From contig JAGNPP010000123.1 in assembly GCA_017989575.1 (NCBI GenBank), positions 1-7,443 on the forward strand: a stretch of 7,443 nucleotides of DNA, written 5' to 3'. Each line of letters begins with the position of its first letter. The stretch's first letter is position 1. The position numbers were made by a program, and so were the translations under genes. The notes beneath the pieces were generated by a model, which was not told the origin of the DNA, did not search any database, and worked only from the letters and a program-made list of their open reading frames with translations. This document shows positions 1-5,898 of the stretch, piece by piece. The DNA is from Chryseobacterium sp. (GTDB lineage: Bacteria > Bacteroidota > Bacteroidia > Flavobacteriales > Weeksellaceae).

Positions 1-1751
1 TCTACTCTACCAATCTGCTTCATCTTTTTCTTACCTTCTTTCTGTTTCTCAAGAAGTTTACGTTTTCTGGAAATATCACCTCCGTAACATTTTGCAGTAA
101 CGTCTTTTCTCAAAGCTTTGATGGTTTCTCTCGCAATAACTTTCGCTCCCAAAGCTGCCTGAACAGCAATATCAAACTGTTGTCTCGGAATCAGTTCGCG
201 CAATTTTTCGCACATTCTCTTTCCGATGTAATAAGCGTTGGAATCGTGAATCAATGAAGATAAAGCATCCACCATATCACCATTAATCAAAATATCCATT
301 TTTACCAACTTGGAAGCACGCATTCCAATCGGAGAATAATCGAACGAAGCGTAACCTTTAGAAATAGATTTCAATCTGTCATAAAAATCGAAAACAACTT
401 CTGCCAAAGGCATATTGAAAGTCAATTCAACTCTGTCGGCCGTCAAATAACTTTGATTGACGATTTCGCCTCTTTTCTCAATACAAAGCGTCATAACCGG
501 ACCTACGAAATCAGATTTTGTAATGATAGAAGCCTTGATGAAAGGCTCTTCTACTCTGTCCATACTCATCGGATCCATCATTTCTGAAGGATTATTGATC
601 AAAATCGGTGTTTCCGGATCTTTTTTGGAATAGCCGTGGTACGAAACGTTGGGAACTGTCGTGATGACATTCATATTAAATTCTCTGTCCAAACGTTCCT
701 GAACGATTTCCATGTGCAACATTCCCAAGAATCCGCATCGGAAACCGAAACCAAGCGCCGCAGAACTTTCTGGCTCGAAAACCAAAGAAGCGTCATTCAG
801 TCTTAATTTTTCTAATGAGAATCTTAATTCTTCAAAATCCTCAGATTCAATTGGATAAATTCCTGCAAAAACCATTGGCTTTACTTCCTCGAAACCGTCG
901 ATTGGTTCATCAGCTGGATTCACGAAAGAAGTAATTGTATCACCAACTTTTACTTCACGAGCGTCTTTGATTCCAGAAATTATGTAGCCTACATCGCCAC
1001 ACTCGATGGTTTTCTTTGGAACTTGTTTTAGTTTCAAAGTCCCTACTTCGTCTGCGCCATATTCTTTTCCAGTTGCGAAGAATTTGATTTTTTCATTTTT
1101 GGAAATACTTCCATTTACGATTTTGAAATAAGCTTCAATTCCTCGGAAAGGATTGTAAACAGAATCGAAAATCAAAGCCTGAAGCGGTGCTTTTGGATCT
1201 CCAACCGGAGCTGGAACTCTTGCCACAATCTGCTCAAGCAATTCGTGAACACCTTCGCCTGTTTTTCCAGAAACTCTAAGAACATCTTCGTATTTGCAAC
1301 CCAAAAGGCCCATGATCTCGTCGGTAACTTCTTCTGGATTGGCAGATGGAAGATCTATTTTATTAAGGATTGGAATAATTTCCAAATCATTTTCTAAAGC
1401 TAAATATAAATTACTGATTGTTTGCGCCTGAATACTTTGCGCTGCATCCACAATCAAAAGCGCACCTTCGCAAGCGGCGATAGAACGGGAAACTTCGTAA
1501 GAAAAATCCACGTGCCCTGGTGTATCGATAAGGTTTAAGATATATTTTTCGCCATTCAGCTCATAATCCATTTGGATCGCGTGAGACTTGATGGTGATGC
1601 CACGTTCTTTTTCCAAGTCCATATCATCCAAAGTTTGCGACTGCAATTCTCTTTGTGTAACGGTGTTGGTATATTCTAAAAGACGATCTGCCAATGTACT
1701 TTTACCGTGATCGATATGTGCAATAATGCAGAAATTCCTGATGTTTTTCAT
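1..1751 (-). CDS. lepA: Elongation factor 4 (LepA), C-terminus cut by window edge
   Basis: LepA/EF4 is a cytoplasmic translational GTPase that binds the ribosome and is linked to back-translocation and 30S maturation. Reading the minus strand from the ATG at 1751-1749 gives an uninterrupted frame of 583 codons to the left edge. The GTPase motifs are in order: G1 AHIDHGKST (residues 11-19), the switch I sequence RGITIK (50-55), G3 DTPGH (76-80) and G4 NKID (130-133). The last visible residues are a basic tail containing VTAKCYGGDISRKRK, the LepA-specific C-terminal signature that separates it from EF-G and TypA. The family is usually about 600 residues, so roughly 15 residues should lie beyond the edge. 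I checked the whole frame by eye for stop codons and found none, so it looks intact. It is transcribed divergently from bamD and has its own -7 box 20 bases upstream of the start. Confidence 0.97.
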   Translation of the reverse strand, partial: MKNIRNFCIIAHIDHGKSTLADRLLEYTNTVTQRELQSQTLDDMDLEKERGITIKSHAIQMDYELNGEKYILNLIDTPGHVDFSYEVSRSIAACEGALLIVDAAQSIQAQTISNLYLALENDLEIIPILNKIDLPSANPEEVTDEIMGLLGCKYEDVLRVSGKTGEGVHELLEQIVARVPAPVGDPKAPLQALIFDSVYNPFRGIEAYFKIVNGSISKNEKIKFFATGKEYGADEVGTLKLKQVPKKTIECGDVGYIISGIKDAREVKVGDTITSFVNPADEPIDGFEEVKPMVFAGIYPIESEDFEELRFSLEKLRLNDASLVFEPESSAALGFGFRCGFLGMLHMEIVQERLDREFNMNVITTVPNVSYHGYSKKDPETPILINNPSEMMDPMSMDRVEEPFIKASIITKSDFVGPVMTLCIEKRGEIVNQSYLTADRVELTFNMPLAEVVFDFYDRLKSISKGYASFDYSPIGMRASKLVKMDILINGDMVDALSSLIHDSNAYYIGKRMCEKLRELIPRQQFDIAVQAALGAKVIARETIKALRKDVTAKCYGGDISRKRKLLEKQKEGKKKMKQIGRV

Positions 1752-1770
1752 TTAAAATTCTTGTAATTTG

Positions 1771-1778
1771 CAAAAATA
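1771..1778 (-). promoter_or_regulatory. Promoter -7 box of lepA (TATTTTTG)
   Basis: Read on the minus strand this is TATTTTTG, a full match to the Bacteroidota -7 consensus TAnnTTTG, 19 bases upstream of the lepA ATG. Transcription would start about 7 bases downstream, giving a leader of only about 10-15 bases. I see no clear TTTG-type -33 element at the expected spacing. The call rests on the -7 match and its position. Confidence 0.6.
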
Positions 1779-1794
1779 CATTTTTTTTGCCGGA

Positions 1795-1875
1795 TGATGG
1801 AGGCTGGAAGTTAGATGTTTGAGATTCTGCTATAATTTTTTTTCAACTTTCATCTTCAGACTTCAATCTCAAACC
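1795..1875. repeat. Degenerate repeat-like stretch in the lepA-bamD divergent region
   Basis: A purine-rich arm (about 1795-1828, with GGAGGCTGGAAG and GTTTGAGATT) is followed by a T-run and a pyrimidine-rich arm (about 1842-1875). GTTTGAGATT at 1817-1826 is exactly inverted as AATCTCAAAC at 1865-1874, leaving a 38-base loop. The GGAAG/GATG style resembles intergenic repeats I remember from Chryseobacterium genomes, but I cannot confirm that it is dispersed. It contains no open reading frame of note, and the loop is too long for a strong terminator. Confidence 0.35.
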
Positions 1876-1926
1876 AAAGAAAAACGTTAATCTTTCATAA
1901 AAAAAAAGTTTTGGGAAAAAAAGTTT

Positions 1927-1934
1927 TATTTTTG
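1927..1934 (+). promoter_or_regulatory. Promoter -7 box of bamD (TATTTTTG)
   Basis: TATTTTTG fully matches the Bacteroidota -7 consensus TAnnTTTG and lies 44 bases before the bamD ATG, predicting a leader of roughly 35-40 bases. A TTTG at 1910-1913 is the only -33 candidate nearby, and its 13-base spacer is shorter than usual. The box and its downstream bases are identical to those of lepA on the other strand. Confidence 0.6.
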
Positions 1935-1978
1935 CAAATTAATTAGAACCAAGTGACAGAATTATTCTGGCTGGAATT

Positions 1979-2971
1979 ATGAAGAAATATATTAGTTTAT
2001 TGGTATTGTCTGTGATTTTGATGTCTTGCAAAACGGAAATGGATCAGGCGATGAAAAGTGCGGACAAAGATTTTATCTTGAAGGTTGCCAACGAAAAATT
2101 TACAAAGAAAAAATGGGCAGATGCCCTTGCTTTATACGATAGATTACCCAATCTTGTAGCAGGAACAGATGACGCTCCAAACGTAGTTTTCAACTCGGCT
2201 TATGCCAATTATTATGATAAAAACTACAGATTGGCGGCCAACCAATTCAAGAATTTTGTAATCAGTTTCCCTCAGGATCCAAGAAAGGAGGAAGCAGCTT
2301 ACCTTTCTGCACTTTGCTATTACGAAGGATCTTTGCAATATAACTTAGATCAAAGCAATACAGAATCTGCCATCACAGAATTGCAGAATTTCCTGAATGA
2401 ATATCCGGATTCTGAGCGTTCCAAAAACATCACACAATTGGTAGATGAGCTGACTTACAAATTGGAGTTCAAAGCATTTGAAAATGCGAAACAATATTTC
2501 AGAATGGGAGAATTCAAAGCGGCTGCTGTAACTTTCGAAAACGTTTTGGAGGATTTCCCAGCAACTAAGCTTAGACCAAAAATCTACGACATCATTTTGA
2601 AATCAAAATATGAATTGGCGGTGAACTCCATCTACGATTTGAAAAAAGAAAGATTAGATGCTGCAGCTTCTTATGCAAAAAGAGTTTCTGCAGAACTTCC
2701 AAATTCTGAATATTCTAAAACTGCAGATGATTTGTATGCAAAACTAGAAGATGAAAAAGTAAAATTTGCTGTATTACAGGCAGATTTTGAAAAAAGAAAA
2801 GCGGAGTATGAAGCGAAAGTGAAAAATGCTGAAGCTAAAGAAAATGAGAAAAAAGAACTGGAACAGGAAAAGAATCAGGCGAAACTAGAAAACGTCGCAG
2901 AACAGACCAGAAGAGACAGCGCCAAGATCAATTCGCCGGAGCCACAAGCTACTTTCAAGTTTAAAAGATAA
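1979..2971 (+). CDS. bamD: Outer-membrane assembly lipoprotein BamD
   Basis: BamD is a periplasm-facing lipoprotein of the BAM complex, which inserts beta-barrel proteins into the outer membrane. The 330-residue product starts with a lipoprotein signal peptide whose lipobox is LMSC, with Cys17 the predicted lipidated residue. It then shows TPR-like helical pairs at about 36-56, 71-97, 105-143, 166-193 and 205-243, typical of BamD/ComL/YfiO. From about 258 to 314 the protein is a highly charged Lys/Glu helix, probably a coiled coil, ending in a short Pro/Phe-containing tail. E. coli BamD is about 245 residues, so this tail is an extension. The ATG is chosen because it opens the signal peptide directly. 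There is no Shine-Dalgarno sequence, as is normal in this phylum. rpoZ follows after 33 bases. BamD is the best match, though generic TPR lipoproteins look similar. Confidence 0.85.
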   Translation: MKKYISLLVLSVILMSCKTEMDQAMKSADKDFILKVANEKFTKKKWADALALYDRLPNLVAGTDDAPNVVFNSAYANYYDKNYRLAANQFKNFVISFPQDPRKEEAAYLSALCYYEGSLQYNLDQSNTESAITELQNFLNEYPDSERSKNITQLVDELTYKLEFKAFENAKQYFRMGEFKAAAVTFENVLEDFPATKLRPKIYDIILKSKYELAVNSIYDLKKERLDAAASYAKRVSAELPNSEYSKTADDLYAKLEDEKVKFAVLQADFEKRKAEYEAKVKNAEAKENEKKELEQEKNQAKLENVAEQTRRDSAKINSPEPQATFKFKR

Positions 2972-2983
2972 TTTGTATATTTG
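2953..2983 (+). promoter_or_regulatory. Internal promoter for rpoZ
   Basis: The -7 box is TATATTTG (2976-2983), a full match to TAnnTTTG. TTTC at 2953-2956 is a one-mismatch -33 element with a 19-base spacer, the best-formed promoter in the window. The -33 part lies inside the last codons of bamD and the -7 box just after its stop. The predicted leader is about 15 bases. It would let rpoZ be expressed independently of bamD, although read-through from bamD remains likely because I see no terminator between them. Confidence 0.65.
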
Positions 2984-3004
2984 CAACCCTAAACAATTCG
3001 CCCA

Positions 3005-3328
3005 ATGAGCCTTAAAGATACAAAAGCAGAAGTAAGCACCATCACTTACGACAAAGATAAAATCGAAGCAAAAGTAGCCAGCATCTACGAAGCTATCGTA
3101 ATTATGGGTAAAAGAGCTGAACAAATCAATGGAGAGATCCGTTCGGAACTTCACGGTAAATTAGATGAATTTGCTGTTCACAACTCTACTTTGGAGGAAG
3201 TTTTTGAAAATAGAGAACAAATCGAAATCTCTAAGCATTACGAAAAAATGCCAAAACCAACTTCTATCGCAATCAGAGAATGGCTAGATGACGAAATCTA
3301 CCATAGAAAAACTGAAGAAAAAAACTAA
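3005..3328 (+). CDS. rpoZ: RNA polymerase omega subunit, Bacteroidota type
   Basis: This 107-residue acidic protein matches the Bacteroidota form of the omega/Rpb6-like subunit, which supports assembly and stability of the core RNA polymerase. The recognisable core is the segment around SIYEAIVIMGKRAEQIN (residues 26-42), where YEA and KRA-x-QI correspond to the omega signature for binding beta-prime. The lineage-specific C-terminal half contains KPTSIAIREWLDDEIYHR (84-101), familiar from Flavobacterium and Chryseobacterium homologues. There is no signal peptide or membrane segment. The ATG at 3005 is the first start after the promoter box and gives the usual family length. Its position between bamD and coaBC also fits. 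A terminator follows about 22 bases after the stop. Confidence 0.88.
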   Translation: MSLKDTKAEVSTITYDKDKIEAKVASIYEAIVIMGKRAEQINGEIRSELHGKLDEFAVHNSTLEEVFENREQIEISKHYEKMPKPTSIAIREWLDDEIYHRKTEEKN

Positions 3329-3350
3329 TCTTAACTGATTATAAAATATA

Positions 3351-3392
3351 AAACCGTCTTGCTAAAGAATTCCTTTGCGAGACGGTTTTTTT
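3351..3392 (+). terminator. Intrinsic terminator after rpoZ
   Basis: AAACCGTCTTGC (3351-3362) pairs with GCGAGACGGTTT (3377-3388) with one G-T wobble. The stem continues past a single bulged T (3363) as AAAG/CTTT (3364-3367 with 3373-3376), closing a five-base AATTC loop. Seven Ts (3386-3392) follow. This is a long, well-formed rho-independent terminator that should separate bamD-rpoZ from coaBC. Confidence 0.9.
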
Positions 3393-3409
3393 GTTAGTAA
3401 AATTATTAA

Positions 3410-3417
3410 TACTTTCG
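3410..3417 (+). promoter_or_regulatory. Probable promoter -7 box of coaBC (TACTTTCG)
   Basis: TACTTTCG differs from TAnnTTTG at one position and sits 20 bases before the coaBC ATG, just past the rpoZ terminator, where a promoter is needed. A TTTG at 3390-3393 is a possible -33 element with a 16-base spacer. The predicted leader is about 14 bases. Confidence 0.5.
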
Positions 3418-3437
3418 TTAATAAAAATCAAAGCAAA

Positions 3438-4631
3438 ATGAGCTTGCAAGGCAAAAAAATCATCATTGGAATTACTGGCGGCATCGCAGCCTACAAAATG
3501 AATTACCTCGTTCGTGATCTCATAAAATCTGGTGCTGAAGTTAAAATCGTGATGACAAAATCTGCAGAAGATTTCGTGTCGCCACTCACGCTTTCCACAC
3601 TTTCTAAGAACAAAGTTTACACTGATTTTTACGACGAGAACAAAAGCTGGAACAACCACGTTGAACTGGCACTTTGGGCAGATCTTATGCTTATTGCACC
3701 TTGCACAGCCAACACTTTGGCAAAGATCACAAACGGGCTTTGCGACAATTTTCTGATGGCAGTTTATATGTCAGCGAAATGCCCCGTCATCATCGCGCCA
3801 GCAATGGATTTGGATATGTATGCGCATCCAACTGTTTTGAAAAATTTGACGACTGCTGAGAGTTTTGGGCACAAAATCATTCCTGCAGAATTTGGAGAAT
3901 TGGCAAGCGGACTTGTTGGACAAGGCAGATTAGCGGAACCTTCAACTATTTTATCAGTTTTAGAAAATCAATTTGATGACGTTGATAATCAATTTGCTGG
4001 TAAAAAATTCTTAATCACAGCTGGACCAACTTACGAAAATATTGATCCAGTAAGATTCATTGGAAACCATTCGACTGGAAAAATGGGATTTGATCTCGCG
4101 AAAGAAGCATCAAAACGCGGCGCAGAAGTTATCTTGATTTCCGGTCCATCTTCGCAAAAAGTAGATGATAAAAACATAACGCTTCACAAAGTGACTTCCG
4201 CTCAGGAAATGTTTGACGAAGTTTTCAAACATTATGAAAATACAGATGTCGCCATAATGAGCGCCGCCGTTGCAGACTACACGCCGAAAGTGAAAGCGAC
4301 GGAAAAAATCAAAAAAAACGAAGACGAACTCACGATAGAACTCATCAAAAACAAAGACATTCTCAGAACGATGGGCGAGAAAAAAACCAATCAATTTTTG
4401 GTGGGTTTTGCCTTGGAAACTCAGAATGAAGAAGAGAACGCAAAAGGAAAATTAATCAAGAAAAATCTGGATATGATTATCCTAAACTCGCTTCGAGACG
4501 AAGGTGCAGGCTTTGCAAACGCCACTAATAAAATCAAAATCTTTACGCCAACCGAAGAACAATCTTTCTCACTCAAATCAAAAGAAGATGTTGCCAAAGA
4601 CATCCTGAATTTTATTGCGCAGAAATTGTAA
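3438..4631 (+). CDS. coaBC: Bifunctional CoaBC: phosphopantothenate-cysteine ligase / decarboxylase
   Basis: CoaBC performs two successive steps of coenzyme A synthesis: CTP-dependent joining of cysteine to 4'-phosphopantothenate (CoaB) and FMN-dependent decarboxylation to 4'-phosphopantetheine (CoaC). The protein has 397 residues. The N-terminal CoaC flavoprotein domain (about 1-180) has GITGGIAAYK (11-20), the active-site His74 in NNHVELA, PCTANT (88-93, the PASANT-type FMN motif) and PAMDLDMY (121-128). The C-terminal CoaB domain (about 188-397) has ITAGPT (193-198), DPVRFIGNHSTGKMG (203-217), AAVADY (276-281) and KIKK (290-293). The frame is open upstream to 3375, but that part overlaps the rpoZ terminator and has no homology-like start, so ATG 3438 (MSLQGKKIIIGITGG) is chosen. 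Two residues are odd: the Asn of the PxMNxxMW motif is Asp124, and the Cys in the ACG-type clamp segment is Ser157. Confidence 0.96.
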   Translation: MSLQGKKIIIGITGGIAAYKMNYLVRDLIKSGAEVKIVMTKSAEDFVSPLTLSTLSKNKVYTDFYDENKSWNNHVELALWADLMLIAPCTANTLAKITNGLCDNFLMAVYMSAKCPVIIAPAMDLDMYAHPTVLKNLTTAESFGHKIIPAEFGELASGLVGQGRLAEPSTILSVLENQFDDVDNQFAGKKFLITAGPTYENIDPVRFIGNHSTGKMGFDLAKEASKRGAEVILISGPSSQKVDDKNITLHKVTSAQEMFDEVFKHYENTDVAIMSAAVADYTPKVKATEKIKKNEDELTIELIKNKDILRTMGEKKTNQFLVGFALETQNEEENAKGKLIKKNLDMIILNSLRDEGAGFANATNKIKIFTPTEEQSFSLKSKEDVAKDILNFIAQKL

Positions 4632-4807
4632 GAAAATAGAGAGTTTTTCGTTATTAATTTGTCTTATTGTTTTTATAGAAGTGTAATCTTTTTTATCACG
4701 TTAGAGTAAAAATTAGTTCAGCTTAAAAGTTTTCTTTAGAGTAAAATTTTACTTTTAAAAATTTCTGTGAACATCTTAGTTTTAGGACATTTTAGCAAAC
4801 ATTACTT
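4632..4807. other. AT-rich intergenic region with small repeats
   Basis: This 176-base gap contains TTAGAGTAAAA twice (4701-4711 and 4736-4746), a perfect 14-base palindrome AGTAAAATTTTACT (4740-4753), and an inverted TTAAAAGT/ACTTTTAA pair (4723-4730 and 4751-4758) around it. I find no full TAnnTTTG box and no convincing terminator for coaBC. The palindrome could be an operator or only an AT-rich coincidence. Confidence 0.4.
4788..4795 (+). promoter_or_regulatory. Weak -7-like box before the orphan gene
   Basis: CATTTTAG matches TAnnTTTG at six of eight positions and lies 12 bases before the ATG. It is listed because the 16 bases from 4788 to 4803 align with the -7 region of the downstream DUF4835 gene (5873-5888) at 13 positions. 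Without that similarity I would not call it. Confidence 0.25.
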
Positions 4808-5731
4808 ATGAAATTAATAATTATATTATTTTGTCTTATTTGTCATAATGCTTTTTGTCAAAAAAATGAACTAGTTTCAAGCAATGGACAAGTTGTATCA
4901 TCTTGTGGTTCAAAAGAAGATAAAATAGAAAAATCAATTCATCCAGAGTGGGTTGAAATCGACAAAAAAAATATCGAGATACTTAACAAATTATATAATC
5001 ATTGTAGTACGCTCGACGAAATAGAAGAAACACTCCCAAATTTTACCAATAATAAAGAAAACAACCGTTTTAAAGGTGAAACTTATGATTGTGGATATAA
5101 TTTAAAAAGTACTCATCATCAATATTCTGGTGGTTATGGTTTTATAAATGTTAGTATTTTATATTTCGAGAATAAGGTTTTAAAAATAAGACTAACACTA
5201 GACATTGATAGAGAAATAGTTAATGGATTATTATATGAAATCAAATTTCCCTTACAGTGCCTAAATAACAAATTAGTATTTGAAAAGACATTTAAAGAAA
5301 ACATTAATGATTATAGAAAAAATTATGGAAATCTGTTTATTGAGTTTGAAGATGAAAACTCTAAAAGGCAAAACGTATTAAATCATTTTAGCGATGTTTT
5401 ATCAGGTTCAACATTTGAAAAACCTTACTATCTATTATATGGCTTCAACTCTCCAACTAAAGATTATGTTAGATATTTGATTGCTACAAAAGATTTGAAA
5501 GGTTTAAAACAATTGCTCTATTCTCCAAGTCCAACTGCAAGATTAATCTCAGCAAATGCATTAATTTATTTAAAAGAAAATTATAGTGAAGAAGAAAATC
5601 AAAAAATAAATGAAATTATAAAAAATGGACAAATGATTAAAGGAGGCGTAATAAGTTGCTGGACGCATAAATTTGATTATAATTATTATGATGTCAACAA
5701 ATACTTTGAAAAATATTTTTTGATGGATTAG
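4808..5731 (+). CDS. Unrecognised exported protein, low GC, probably acquired
   Basis: I do not recognise this 307-residue protein. It begins with a clear signal peptide: Lys2, a hydrophobic run LIIILFCLICHNAFC, and likely signal peptidase I cleavage before Gln18, a style common in this phylum. The residues before Cys17 do not make a lipobox. The mature part has five cysteines (33, 66, 95, 151, 284), a beta-rich middle (about 85-200) with THHQYSGGYGFINVS, and a helical stretch (about 217-272) with SPSPTARLISANALIYL that resembles one HEAT-like repeat. The tail is aromatic (YNYYDVNKYFEKYF). By hand count 4861-5700 is about 26% GC, far below neighbouring genes, and AT-ending codons including ATA are frequent. 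It separates coaBC from porD, which are usually close. A likely location is the periplasm. The reading frame and signal peptide support it being real. Function is unknown. Confidence 0.75.
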   Translation: MKLIIILFCLICHNAFCQKNELVSSNGQVVSSCGSKEDKIEKSIHPEWVEIDKKNIEILNKLYNHCSTLDEIEETLPNFTNNKENNRFKGETYDCGYNLKSTHHQYSGGYGFINVSILYFENKVLKIRLTLDIDREIVNGLLYEIKFPLQCLNNKLVFEKTFKENINDYRKNYGNLFIEFEDENSKRQNVLNHFSDVLSGSTFEKPYYLLYGFNSPTKDYVRYLIATKDLKGLKQLLYSPSPTARLISANALIYLKENYSEEENQKINEIIKNGQMIKGGVISCWTHKFDYNYYDVNKYFEKYFLMD

Positions 5732-5898
5732 CAACTCTTGCTGAGCTACTTATTCTTTAAAAAACCAATACTTTTTCCAAACTAATTTTGGAGAATATAA
5801 TTAAACTTTAGTTTTAAAAATTAAATCGATATAAATTTAAACAAGCTGGTAATTTTCTTGACAAAGAATCCTTATTTTTACAAACATTTTACTTTCAG
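5732..5898. other. AT-rich intergenic region before the DUF4835 gene
   Basis: This 167-base gap holds no gene. AGCAA/TTGCT (5730-5734 and 5738-5742) forms a five-base stem across the orphan stop codon but has no following T-run, so it is not a convincing terminator. TTTTAAAAATT at 5812-5822 repeats 4753-4763 on the other side of the orphan gene, but in such AT-rich sequence this may be chance. Confidence 0.4.
5873..5880 (+). promoter_or_regulatory. Possible -7 box of the DUF4835 gene (TATTTTTA)
   Basis: TATTTTTA matches TAnnTTTG at seven of eight positions and lies 18 bases before the ATG, giving a very short predicted leader. TTG at 5858-5860 is too close for a normal -33 element, so only the -7 part is supported. 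Confidence 0.4.

Noticed and set aside
2144..2338. Small antisense open frame inside bamD
   Set aside because: It lies wholly within a well-supported gene in the opposite direction and lacks start signals.
3375..3437. N-terminal extension of coaBC with an earlier ATG
   Set aside because: The 21 extra codons overlap the 3' arm and T-run of the rpoZ terminator and the probable coaBC promoter, and the family begins at the MSLQGKKIIIGITGG segment.
5730..5742. Hairpin at the orphan gene stop codon as a terminator
   Set aside because: The stem is only five bases with a three-base loop and no T-run follows.
4753..5822. TTTTAAAAATT at 4753-4763 and 5812-5822 as a target-site duplication around the orphan insert
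   Set aside because: The 11 bases are pure A and T in very AT-rich sequence, so chance identity is likely, and no insertion-element ends adjoin them.
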